A stretch of DNA of 64,000 nt from Pseudonocardia alni (lineage in GTDB: Bacteria; Actinomycetota; Actinomycetes; Mycobacteriales; Pseudonocardiaceae), in assembly GCF_002813375.1 (NCBI RefSeq), contig NZ_PHUJ01000003.1:2852001-2916000 (forward strand). The letters run 5' to 3'. The translations under genes were made by a program, and so were the position numbers. This document shows, piece after piece, positions 30,090 through 37,867 of this stretch. The notes below the pieces were generated by a model that saw only the letters and a list, made by a program, of their open reading frames with translations, was not told the DNA's origin and searched no databases. The stretch's first letter is position 1. The number at the start of each line of letters is the position of its first letter.

Positions 30090-30758
30090 TCACCGGGGGT
30101 GACGGATGCCCGGGTGATCGGCCGGCAGCGCCGTACGCAGCAACGGCCACGACACGAGCACGCTCAGCCCGACCAGCACCGGGCTCAGCACGGTCCGCGC
30201 GACACCCAGGAGCACGACCTGGTCGGCCGCCCACAACGGGAGGAACACCGACAGTCGTAGGACGTACTGCGTCACCCACGCCCAGGACGCCCGCTGGTAC
30301 CCGCGGAGCAGGTCCGGGTCGCGCCGCCACCTCGTGCGCTGTCCCAGCAGCCCGCCGACGACGACCCCCAGCAACGGCCACCGCACGACGATCGAGATCG
30401 CCCAGGCCAGCGCGCTGCCGGCGTTGGACACGATCTGGACCAGGAAGAAGTCCGACGCCCGCCCGGTCGCCAGCGCGATCCCGGCCGCGACGACGACCCC
30501 GGCCAGCCCGAACAGCACCGCCCGCGGCCGGCGGCCCCGGTACAGCCGCCACCCTGCCACCGCGGCCCCCGCGACGATCGCCGCGCCGGCCCCCCAGTTG
30601 ATCGGGAACGCCGACCCCGCCGCCCCCGCGACCACCCAGGCGAGCACGAACGCGACCACCGGTATCGAGGCGTCCACGGCACCGGCCCGGCCACCGAGCA
30701 GTTCGGCGAGCTTCGGGTCCTCCCGGGATGCGGTGTGCGGGGCGCGATCGGACGTCAC
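30090..30758 (-). CDS. DUF3159 family membrane protein
   Basis: A 222-aa polytopic membrane protein with the DUF3159 pattern: several hydrophobic helices, the central WPLLGVVVGGLLGQRTRWRRDP and the C-terminal YQRASWAWVTQYVLRL. DUF3159 proteins are widespread in actinobacteria and have no known function. A GTG start at 30758 is used. The last codons lie in a small hairpin (GTCACC-GGG-GGTGAC, 30089-30103). Confidence 0.82.
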   Translation of the reverse strand: MTSDRAPHTASREDPKLAELLGGRAGAVDASIPVVAFVLAWVVAGAAGSAFPINWGAGAAIVAGAAVAGWRLYRGRRPRAVLFGLAGVVVAAGIALATGRASDFFLVQIVSNAGSALAWAISIVVRWPLLGVVVGGLLGQRTRWRRDPDLLRGYQRASWAWVTQYVLRLSVFLPLWAADQVVLLGVARTVLSPVLVGLSVLVSWPLLRTALPADHPGIRHPR

Positions 30759-30912
30759 CCCGCTGAGGGTGCCCTATCCCGCACGCCGGGTCGACGGGAT
30801 CCGGTTGGCGGACAGCCCGGAACAGGGTGATCATCGGCGTAACATCGGACATCGTTGCGGTGAACAACAGACAAGGCACGCGGAGGACCGGGGACGAGAG
30901 GGGGCCGTGCCG

Positions 30913-31701
30913 ATGCACCAGCAGACGCACGCACAGCACCGGAGCTACGTCGCGATCGGCGACAGTTTCACCGAGGGGCTCGACGACCTCACCCCCGACG
31001 GCCGGGCCCGCGGCTGGGCCGACCGCGTCGCCGAGACCCTCGCCCACCGCCGCCCGGGCTTCGGCTACGCCAACCTCGCCGTGCGCGGGAAGATCCTCGA
31101 CGAGATCGTCGCCGAGCAACTCCCGGTCGCCGAACGGATGCGCCCCGACCTGATCACCTTCTGCGCGGGCGGCAACGACATCATCGGCTGGTCGTGCGAC
31201 GTCGACGACCTCGCCGCCCGCTTCGACGCCGCGCTCGGCAGGCTGGTCGCAACCGGCGCCGAGGTGCTCATCTTCACCGGCTTCGACCTGCGCCGGATGC
31301 ACCCGTTCATCCGCAGGCTGCGCGGCCGGATCGCCTGCTACAACGAGGACATGCGGGCCGCCGCCGAACGGCACGGCTGCCGCGTCGTCGACCTGTGGGC
31401 GATGGAGTGCCTCGCCGACCCCCGGGCCTGGGGGCCGGACCGGCTGCACCTGGTCCCGCACGCGCACGAACGGGTCGCCTGGCGGGTGCTGGAGACCCTC
31501 GGCGAGCAGGCCCCGGACTGGCGCGGGCCGTGGCCGGAGCCCGAGGGCGGGCCGACCCCCTGGACCGCGCGCCAGGCCGAGGACCTGCGGTGGGTCACCC
31601 ACCACGTGATGCCGTACCTGCGCAAGCGGCTGCGCGGCACGCACACGTGGGACGGCTACCGGCCCAAGCGCCCGGAGCTCTTACCCCTCCAGGACGCCTG
31701 A
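30913..31701 (+). CDS. SGNH/GDSL-family hydrolase
   Basis: A 262-aa esterase or lipase-like hydrolase. SGNH blocks are clear: block I GDSFTEG with the nucleophile Ser, block III GGND, and block V DRLHLVPHAHERV with the catalytic Asp and His. No signal peptide or TM helix is seen, so it is probably cytoplasmic; the substrate is unknown. An ATG at 30913 has a purine-rich GAGAGGGGG at good distance; the GTG at 30907 is too close to it. It converges on ectD with only 10 bases between stops. Confidence 0.87.
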   Translation: MHQQTHAQHRSYVAIGDSFTEGLDDLTPDGRARGWADRVAETLAHRRPGFGYANLAVRGKILDEIVAEQLPVAERMRPDLITFCAGGNDIIGWSCDVDDLAARFDAALGRLVATGAEVLIFTGFDLRRMHPFIRRLRGRIACYNEDMRAAAERHGCRVVDLWAMECLADPRAWGPDRLHLVPHAHERVAWRVLETLGEQAPDWRGPWPEPEGGPTPWTARQAEDLRWVTHHVMPYLRKRLRGTHTWDGYRPKRPELLPLQDA

Positions 31702-31715
31702 GCGCGGACGCTCAG
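31698..31715. terminator. Compact hairpin formed by two facing stop codons
   Basis: CTGAGCG-CGGA-CGCTCAG, a perfect 7-bp stem that contains the TGA of the SGNH gene and the TGA of ectD on the opposite strand. Confidence 0.6.
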
Positions 31716-32638
31716 CGGACCGGGGACCGGTCCCGGGCCGCGATGTGGGACGGACGTGGCCGCGGGGCCGAGAACGGCGCCACGCATTCGTTCTCGACGC
31801 TGTTGAACACCAGGAAGATGTTCGACCGCGGGTACGGGGTGATGTTGTCGCCCGACCCGTGCATGCAGTTGGAGTCGAAGAACGTGGCGCCGCCCGCCTC
31901 GCCGGTCATCATCTCGATGCCGTGCCGCTGGGCCAGCTTCGAGATGGACTCCGCGTCCGGGGTGCCGATCTCCTGCTCCTTCAGCGACGTCAGGTGGTAG
32001 TCCTCCGGGGTCTCCCCGACACACGACACGAAGGTCCGGTGCGACCCCGGCATGATCATCAGGCAGCCGTTGAACGGGTGGTTGTCGGTCAGCGAGATCG
32101 AGCAGCTGACCGCACGCGGGCCGGGCATCCCGTCCTCGGCGTGCCAGGTCTCGAAGTCGGAGTGCCAGAAGAACCCCCCGCCACCGAGCCCGGGCTTGTA
32201 GTTGATCCGGCTCTGGTGCACGTACACGTCGGAGCCGAGGATCTGGCGGGCCCGGGAGAGCACCCGCTCGTCGCGCACCAGCCGGCCGATCGCCTCGGAC
32301 ATCCGGTGGACCTCGAAGATCGAGCGGACCTCGTCCGAGGACTTCTCGACGATGCAGCGCTCGTCGGCGCGGACCTCGGGATCGTGGGCGAGCCGGTCCA
32401 GCTCGGCCTGGTACTCCACGATCTCGTCGGCCGTCAGCAGCCCCGGCACCTGCACGAAGCCGTCGCGCTCGTGCGCCTCCAGTTCCTGGGCGCCGAACAT
32501 GCCGGTGCTCGCCCTCGAGCCCCACACGGTGGGCTCGGCGCGGTCGATGAAGGCGGGGGTGTTCGAGACGCGCGTCGGGTAGCGGTCCCCGGCTGCACGC
32601 ACGAGACGCGGTTCGTCGTTACCGACCAGTGCGGTCAT
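31712..32638 (-). CDS. ectD: Ectoine hydroxylase EctD
   Basis: A 2-oxoglutarate/Fe(II)-dependent dioxygenase that converts ectoine to 5-hydroxyectoine, a compatible solute for salt, heat or desiccation stress. The 308-aa product shows the EctD signature FFWHSDFETWHAEDG with the iron-binding HxD, the distal His in NCMHGSGDN, and the 2OG-binding Arg in PYPRSNIF. AGGAGGG precedes the ATG. It is separated from ectC by 129 bases with a large hairpin, so it may be expressed at a different level from ectABC. Confidence 0.96.
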   Translation of the reverse strand: MTALVGNDEPRLVRAAGDRYPTRVSNTPAFIDRAEPTVWGSRASTGMFGAQELEAHERDGFVQVPGLLTADEIVEYQAELDRLAHDPEVRADERCIVEKSSDEVRSIFEVHRMSEAIGRLVRDERVLSRARQILGSDVYVHQSRINYKPGLGGGGFFWHSDFETWHAEDGMPGPRAVSCSISLTDNHPFNGCLMIMPGSHRTFVSCVGETPEDYHLTSLKEQEIGTPDAESISKLAQRHGIEMMTGEAGGATFFDSNCMHGSGDNITPYPRSNIFLVFNSVENECVAPFSAPRPRPSHIAARDRSPVR

Positions 32639-32697
32639 GGACCCTCCTGTGAGTCGCTGTGGGTTCGGTGTCCCTTCGGATGGACGTCGTGTGAACG

Positions 32698-32746
32698 ACC
32701 GCGAGGGGCGTTCCCGCTGTCACACAGCGGAAACACCCCTCGCGGT
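32698..32746 (-). promoter_or_regulatory. Large hairpin between ectC and ectD (attenuator or internal terminator)
   Basis: An outer perfect 11-bp stem (ACCGCGAGGGG at 32698-32708 with its complement at 32736-32746) continues through two mismatches into an inner CCGCTGT/ACAGCGG stem. It lies inside the ectABCD transcription unit, where it could end part of the transcripts after ectC. Confidence 0.65.
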
Positions 32747-32767
32747 GTCGATCCCGGTACGGAGCCC

Positions 32768-33163
32768 TCAGTCCTCCGTGACCAGCGGGTACACGCCGTT
32801 CTCGTCGTGCACCTCACGACCGGTCACCGGCGGGTTGAACACGCACACGCAGGTGATCTCGGTCTTCGGGCGGAGCTGGTGCTTCTCGTTGCCGTTCAGC
32901 ACGTAGATCGAGCCCGGCTTGAGCTGGTACGTGACGTCGTTGTCCTTGTCGTACAGCTCGCCCTCACCGGAGGTGATGAAGACGGCCTCGATGTGGTTCG
33001 CGTACCAGAAGTCGTTGATCGTCCCGGCCTTCAGCGTGGTCTCGTGGACCGAGAACCCCACCTTGTCGTTGGCCAGGACGATGCGCTTGCTGCGCCACTG
33101 CTGGTCCTCGGAGACCACGTCACGCTCGGTGTCGGTGATCTCGTCGATGGTGCGGACGATCAT
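32768..33163 (-). CDS. ectC: L-ectoine synthase EctC
   Basis: A 131-aa cupin enzyme that closes N-gamma-acetyl-diaminobutyrate to ectoine. It shows the family sequence [16 protein letters not shown] at the N-terminus, the cupin metal-binding stretch [16 protein letters not shown] and [16 protein letters not shown]. It follows ectB by nine bases. Confidence 0.97.
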   Translation of the reverse strand: MIVRTIDEITDTERDVVSEDQQWRSKRIVLANDKVGFSVHETTLKAGTINDFWYANHIEAVFITSGEGELYDKDNDVTYQLKPGSIYVLNGNEKHQLRPKTEITCVCVFNPPVTGREVHDENGVYPLVTED

Positions 33164-33172
33164 GGTTGTGGA

Positions 33173-34426
33173 TCAGCTCCCGATGACGGTCTTGACGGAC
33201 TCGCCGATGATCGCAAGACCTTCGTCGAGTTCGTCGTCGGTGGTCGTGAGCGGCGCCAGGAGCTTGAGCACCTCGTCGTTCGGACCGGCGGTCTCCAGCA
33301 GCAGCCGCTGCTCGAAGGCCTTCGAGGCCACCTTCTCGGCGAACCCCTCCCCCTCGAACTGGATGCCCCGCGCCATCCCACGACCCTTGGTGAACATCTC
33401 GGTGCCCTGGTTGTCACCGATGATCTTGTTGAAGGCCTCCTCGACCTTCTCACCCTTGCGCAGCGTCTCCTTCTCCAGCGTGTCGTCGGTCCACCAGTTG
33501 CGCAGCGTGTGCGTGGCGGTGACGAACGCGGGGTTGTTGCCGCGGAAGGTGCCGTTGTGCTCGCCCGGGCCCCACTGGTCGTACTCGGGCTTGATCAGCA
33601 CGAGCGCCATCGGGAGGCCGTAGCCGGAGATGGACTTCGAGATCGTGACGATGTCGGGCTCGATGCCCGCGATCTCGAAGGAGAAGAACGGGCCGGTCCG
33701 GCCGCAGCCCATCTGCACGTCGTCGACGATCATCAGGATGCCCTTGCGGGTGCACAGGTCCCGCAGACCCTGCAGCCACTCGATGCGCGCCGGGTTGAGG
33801 CCGCCCTCGCCCTGCACGGTCTCGACGATCACCGCGGCCGGCTCGTTGAGGCTGGAGCCGGTGTCGTCGAGGACCTTCTCGAACCACAGGAAGTCGGGCA
33901 TCTTGCCGTCGAAGTAGTTGTCGAACGGCATCGGCGTCGAGTGGACCAGCGGGATGCCGGCACCGCCGCGCTTCATCGAGTTGCCGGTGACCGACAGGGC
34001 GCCCAGTGTCATGCCGTGGAAGGCGTTCGTGAAGTTGATCAGCGCCTCCCGGCCGCTGATCTTGCGCGCGAGCTTCAGCGCCGACTCGACGGCGTTGGCG
34101 CCGGTCGGGCCGGGGAACTGCACCTTGTACTCCAGGCCACGCGGCTTGAGGATGACGTCCTCGAACGTGGTCAGGAACTCGCCCTTGGCCGAGGTGTACA
34201 TGTCCAGCCCGTGGGTGATGCCGTCACGGGTCAGGTACTCGATCAGCGGCTTCTTGAGCACCTCGGGGTTGTGCCCGTAGTTCAGGGCTCCTGCGCCACC
34301 GAAGAAGTCGAGGTAGGAGTGGCCGTCGACGTCGGTCAGACGGCTGCCCTTCGCCGTGTCGAAGACGACGGGCCAGTTGCGGCAGTAGCTCCGGACCTGG
34401 GACTCGAGATCCTCGAAAACGGTCAT
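33173..34426 (-). CDS. ectB: Diaminobutyrate-2-oxoglutarate transaminase EctB
   Basis: A class III PLP aminotransferase that makes L-2,4-diaminobutyrate from aspartate semialdehyde, the first committed step of ectoine synthesis. The 417-aa product shows FFGGAGALNYGHNP, FTNAFHGMTLGALSVTG, VDDVQMGCGRTG and the PLP-binding Lys264 in TISKSISGYG. Its ATG overlaps the ectA stop (ATGA). No aspartokinase gene accompanies the cluster. Confidence 0.97.
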   Translation of the reverse strand: MTVFEDLESQVRSYCRNWPVVFDTAKGSRLTDVDGHSYLDFFGGAGALNYGHNPEVLKKPLIEYLTRDGITHGLDMYTSAKGEFLTTFEDVILKPRGLEYKVQFPGPTGANAVESALKLARKISGREALINFTNAFHGMTLGALSVTGNSMKRGGAGIPLVHSTPMPFDNYFDGKMPDFLWFEKVLDDTGSSLNEPAAVIVETVQGEGGLNPARIEWLQGLRDLCTRKGILMIVDDVQMGCGRTGPFFSFEIAGIEPDIVTISKSISGYGLPMALVLIKPEYDQWGPGEHNGTFRGNNPAFVTATHTLRNWWTDDTLEKETLRKGEKVEEAFNKIIGDNQGTEMFTKGRGMARGIQFEGEGFAEKVASKAFEQRLLLETAGPNDEVLKLLAPLTTTDDELDEGLAIIGESVKTVIGS

Positions 34427-35013
34427 GTGTTCCCACCCTTGTCTGCTGCGATCGGGCCGATGAGATAGAGGTTCTCCGGCTCGTGCTCGTCACCGAGCAG
34501 GTCCGGACCGAAGAGGTCCTCCCGCTCGATCGTCATGTCGTGGCGCTCCGCGAACTTCGTGAACAGGCGGATCGAGGAGGCGTTGTCCGGCGTGATGGTG
34601 GTCTCCATCCGCTCGGCGCCCGCCTGGTCCCAGACGGCGTCCAGCATCCGGCCGGCGAGCCCCGCACCGCGTGCCACCGGATCGACGCACACCTGCCAGA
34701 TGAGCAGGGCGCCGTTCTCGGGGCGCAGGTAGCCGGTCACGTAGCCGACGGCGCGGCCATCGTCGCGCCGGGCGATGACCGAGGTGCGCGCGAAGTCGCG
34801 GCACCACAGGACGTAGGCGTAGCGGGAGTTCGCGTCCAGCGTCCGCGCCTCCACCGCCAGCCGCCACATGTCCACCCCGTCGGCCGGGACCGGGGAGCCG
34901 ATCTCGTACGAATGGTCACCGTCGGCGTCGGCCGCCGGGGCGGGCGCGCCGGTCGCGGCGTCCCCGTCCGGAGCCGTGGACGCCCGAGGAGGAGCCTGTT
35001 CGGGAGCGGTCAT
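34423..35013 (-). CDS. ectA: Diaminobutyrate acetyltransferase EctA
   Basis: A GNAT-family acetyltransferase that acetylates L-2,4-diaminobutyrate at the gamma amino group. The 196-aa product has an extra N-terminal, Ala/Pro/Asp-rich stretch of about 35 residues before the conserved domain. The domain includes YAYVLWCRDFARTSVIA, LLIWQVCVDPVARGAGLAG (acetyl-CoA loop) and METTITPDNASSIRLF. First gene of ectABCD. A TANNNT box sits 8 bases before the ATG, indicating a leaderless or nearly leaderless transcript. Confidence 0.96.
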   Translation of the reverse strand: MTAPEQAPPRASTAPDGDAATGAPAPAADADGDHSYEIGSPVPADGVDMWRLAVEARTLDANSRYAYVLWCRDFARTSVIARRDDGRAVGYVTGYLRPENGALLIWQVCVDPVARGAGLAGRMLDAVWDQAGAERMETTITPDNASSIRLFTKFAERHDMTIEREDLFGPDLLGDEHEPENLYLIGPIAADKGGNT

Positions 35014-35021
35014 GGCTGGCA

Positions 35022-35027
35022 AGGTTA
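35022..35027 (-). promoter_or_regulatory. Predicted -10 box of the ectABCD promoter
   Basis: TAACCT on the minus strand ends 8 bases before the ectA ATG, fitting a leaderless TANNNT promoter. The remainder of 35014-35262 shows no gene. Confidence 0.45.
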
Positions 35028-35262
35028 GTGCCGCCCGGCGCGGGTCGCAGCCGCTGACGACCGGCGGCCGACCTCGACGCCACGATCGACGTGACCGGTG
35101 CCACAGGATGATCCGGAACCATGCGACCGGGTGTCCGCCCAGGAAGACACCGTGATCACCGGCCGTCCGGCGGGTCCCGGAACGGACCGGCCGGACCCGT
35201 CGGGGGCACGGACGTGGCCCTCGCCACGCTCCGCGACCACCCGCCCGCACGTTCGGCCAATC

Positions 35263-35286
35263 GTGCGGATGCACTTGCATCTGCAC
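35263..35286. promoter_or_regulatory. 24-base interrupted palindrome upstream of the small Cys-rich protein gene
   Basis: GTGC-G-GATGCA-CT-TGCATC-T-GCAC: nested arms with a single mismatched pair, 53-76 bases upstream of the GTG at 35339 and overlapping a possible -35 (TTGCAT). A strong candidate operator in the ectA/Cys-protein intergenic region. Confidence 0.55.
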
Positions 35287-35338
35287 CGCTGCGGGGTGAG
35301 GATGGTTATTCCGTCGAATCGTGCCCGGAGGAGCTGCC

Positions 35339-35647
35339 GTGTCGGTGACACCCGCCAGTACGCGCCCCGTGGCCGTGGTGACCGCGCCGGACGAGGAGCA
35401 GACCGTCACGGTCACCTGCGCCCGCGACAGCCGCAGCCACGTCGTGGCGCAGGCGGTGCTGGCCGACTCGCTCACCGCCGGAACCGGACACTGCACCGCG
35501 CTCTGCGGGCACGTGGTGCTGCCGGCGTCGCTGGCCTCCCCACCCGGGGACGGCTGCCTGCTGTGTGCCGAGACCTCCGGGGCCGGGCGCCGCGCCCGCC
35601 GCCGCGGACGGATCGGTTTCGGGCGCTCGGCCCGCGCCGCCTCCTGA
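35339..35647 (+). CDS. Small Cys-rich protein with a CxxxC...CxxC arrangement, unknown function
   Basis: A 102-aa soluble protein. Its middle carries HCTALCGHVVLPASLASPP followed by GCLLC, four cysteines and a histidine that could bind zinc or an Fe-S cluster. The C-terminus is strongly basic ([13 protein letters not shown]). GGAGGAG precedes the GTG start by five bases. Small proteins of this layout occur in Pseudonocardiaceae but I know of no function. The palindrome just upstream suggests tight regulation. Confidence 0.7.
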   Translation: MSVTPASTRPVAVVTAPDEEQTVTVTCARDSRSHVVAQAVLADSLTAGTGHCTALCGHVVLPASLASPPGDGCLLCAETSGAGRRARRRGRIGFGRSARAAS

Positions 35648-35759
35648 GCGCCGCCGCCGACCGCCGACCACACAGCCGGTCCGTTCCCCCACCGCCGGCC
35701 GGGCCCCGACCCGCGCCGGTGGCTCCCTCGCCTGCCACCGGTCCGGTCCCGCCGGCGGA

Positions 35760-36500
35760 TCAGCGCCCGCCGGACACGTCCAGCACGGCGCCGGTGACGT
35801 AACTGGCCTCGTCCGACAGGAGCCAGGCGATCGCCGTCGCCACCTCGTCGGGGTGGCCGGCACGGCCCATCGGGATCGACGGCGCCATCCGCTCGATCCG
35901 CCCCGGCTCACCGGCCCGGGCGTGGAAGTCGGTGTCGAGCAGGCCCGGTCGTACGGCCGCCACCCGGATCCCGTCCGCGGCGACCTCCTTCGCGAGCCCG
36001 ACGACGAGCGCCTCCACCCCGGCCTTCGCCGCCGCGTAGTCGTTCCACTCGTCGGGCGAGCCCAGCACCGCCGCGCGGGAGCTGACGTGCACGAGCACAC
36101 CACCCGCCCCGCCGTAGCGGGTCGACATGCGGTGCACCGCCTCGCGTGAGCAGAGCAGGGCCGCGCGCAGGTTGAGCGCGACGACCTCGTCGATCCGGGC
36201 GTCGCTCATGTCCTCGAGACGCTGCCGCGAGGGAGCTCCGCCGGCGTTCGCGACCACGCCCGTCAGCGGCGAGGGCATGGCCGCCGCAGCGTCGAACAGG
36301 CGCTCGACGCCCTCGGTGCGGGTGACGTCCGCTGCGACCGCGTCGGCGTGCACCCCGGCCGCCCGGCACTCCGCGACGACGGCCGCGGCGTCCTGCGGTG
36401 AGGCCCGGTGCCCGACGAGGACGTCCTGGCCGCGGGCAGCCAGCAGCCGGGCGGTGGCCGCGCCGACCCCGCGGCTGGCCCCCGTCACGAGCACCGTCAT
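35760..36500 (-). CDS. Short-chain dehydrogenase/reductase (SDR)
   Basis: A 246-aa classical SDR with the NAD(P)-binding TGASRGVGAA, NAG in VVANAGG, catalytic Ser in HVSSRAA, YxxxK in YAAAKAG and PGLLDTDF. GHRAS after beta-2, lacking an acidic residue there, favours NADPH. The substrate cannot be inferred. It lies 20 bases downstream of the TatA-like gene and is probably co-transcribed. Confidence 0.85.
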   Translation of the reverse strand: MTVLVTGASRGVGAATARLLAARGQDVLVGHRASPQDAAAVVAECRAAGVHADAVAADVTRTEGVERLFDAAAAMPSPLTGVVANAGGAPSRQRLEDMSDARIDEVVALNLRAALLCSREAVHRMSTRYGGAGGVLVHVSSRAAVLGSPDEWNDYAAAKAGVEALVVGLAKEVAADGIRVAAVRPGLLDTDFHARAGEPGRIERMAPSIPMGRAGHPDEVATAIAWLLSDEASYVTGAVLDVSGGR

Positions 36501-36520
36501 GCGTCGTCCGTCCTGCGGTG

Positions 36521-36802
36521 TCAGGCCCGGTGGGCCTCGGGACCGGGCTCCGGACGAGCGGTGCCCTCCGGCGTCCCCGGCTGCCGGGTACCGGGGTCAC
36601 GGACCTCGGTGTCGGCACGGGGGGCGCCGCCGGGGCCGATCTCCCCGGGGCGCTCGTCGTCGCGCAGGCCGCGCATCTCGCTCTTCAGGATCCGGCTGGA
36701 CCGGCCGACCGACCGCGCCATCTCCGGCAGCTTCTTCGCGCCGAAGAGCAGGACCAGCACGACCAGCACGATCAACCAGTGGGTGGGGCTCATAGCGCCC
36801 AT
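36521..36802 (-). CDS. tatA: TatA/TatE-family twin-arginine translocase subunit
   Basis: A 93-aa single-pass protein with an N-terminal TM helix (WLIVLVVLVLLF), the FGAKKLPEMAR hinge and amphipathic helix characteristic of TatA, and an acidic Pro/Gly-rich tail. GAGGAGG stands five bases before the ATG at 36802, which is preferred over an in-frame GTG at 36907. No tatC is nearby, so this is a stand-alone copy. Confidence 0.87.
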   Translation of the reverse strand: MGAMSPTHWLIVLVVLVLLFGAKKLPEMARSVGRSSRILKSEMRGLRDDERPGEIGPGGAPRADTEVRDPGTRQPGTPEGTARPEPGPEAHRA

Positions 36803-36997
36803 GACAGCCTCCTCGCTCGTCGACCGGATCAACGAACCATCCTCCGCCGGGGTTCTCCCGCGCAAGAACAGCCTCCCACGGCACACGGAAACTGATCGCT
36901 CGGTCACTCACCGTTGATCCGGCGACCTCGAACGGGTTTGGATGACGGTGACACCGTGGGCGGCACCGGCGCTGCCCGGGGACGAAGGAGCTGATCC

Positions 36998-37867
36998 GTG
37001 CAGCCGACCGCACTCGCGGCCCCGCAGGAGCTCGACCCGGTCGACCTGACCCGCTATCCGGTGCACGAACCGGGCTCGTCCGGGTGGGAGGACGCGGTGC
37101 GCCGGGCCCGCGCCCAGCTCGCCGCCGACGGCTGCGCGGTGCTCCCCGGGTTCGTCCGGGCGTCGTGGCGGGACCGGCTGCGGACCGAGGGCGAGGCGGT
37201 CGCTCCGCTGGCGCACTACGAGACCGCCGTGGTCAACGTCTACAACACCGACCCCGACCCCTCGCTGCCCGCCGACCACCCGGCGCGGGTGCCGATGGAG
37301 CGGGGCAACGCCTTCGTCGCCCGCGACCGGATCCCGGCGGCCGCGGTGATCCACCGCCTGTACCCGCAGCCCGCCTTCCGCGCCTTCCTCGCCGCCTGCA
37401 CCGGCGTACCCGAGCTGCACGAGCTGGCCGACCCACTGGCCGGGCTGTGCCTGAACGTCGTCGGCGACGGCCGGTCGCACCCCTGGCACTTCGACACCAA
37501 CGAGATCGCGATCAGCCTGCTCACCCGCGCGCCGGAGGCCGGCGGGGTCTTCGAGTACTGCCCGGACATCCGCAGCTCCTCCTCGGAGAACACCGCCGAC
37601 GTCGCCGAGGTCCTGCACGGCAGGGGCGGCGACCGCGTCCGACGGCTGGTGCTGCGTCCCGGCGACCTGCAGCTGTTCCGCGGCCGGTACTCGCTGCACC
37701 GGGTGACCGAGGTGCGCGGCGACACCGCCCGGCACACGGCGATCTTCTCCTACAGCACGCGCACCGGGGTGGTCGGCAGCGCGGTCCGCACCCGCCAGCT
37801 GTTCGGCAGGACACTGTCCGAACACGGGGGGTCGCGCGCCGTGCGTGTCGACGGGCTGCTGGACTGA
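36998..37867 (+). CDS. 2-oxoglutarate/Fe(II)-dependent oxygenase
   Basis: A 289-aa non-haem iron dioxygenase. The iron-binding facial triad is visible as HxD in HPWHFDTNEIAI (about residue 167) and a distal His in YSLHRVTEV (about 232). An Arg in GDTARHTAIF probably binds 2-oxoglutarate. Substrate unknown; the family includes hydroxylases of small amino-acid-like molecules. GAAGGAG lies upstream of the GTG start. Its stop shares a base with the start of a carnitine-acyltransferase-like gene (TGATG), so the two products are made together, and an epimerase gene follows. Confidence 0.82.
   Translation: MQPTALAAPQELDPVDLTRYPVHEPGSSGWEDAVRRARAQLAADGCAVLPGFVRASWRDRLRTEGEAVAPLAHYETAVVNVYNTDPDPSLPADHPARVPMERGNAFVARDRIPAAAVIHRLYPQPAFRAFLAACTGVPELHELADPLAGLCLNVVGDGRSHPWHFDTNEIAISLLTRAPEAGGVFEYCPDIRSSSSENTADVAEVLHGRGGDRVRRLVLRPGDLQLFRGRYSLHRVTEVRGDTARHTAIFSYSTRTGVVGSAVRTRQLFGRTLSEHGGSRAVRVDGLLD

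Noticed and set aside
31745..34468. A 907-codon plus-strand frame across ectD-ectC-ectB
   Set aside because: Antisense to three clearly identified ectoine genes; composition typical of GC-bias shadow frames and no start site.
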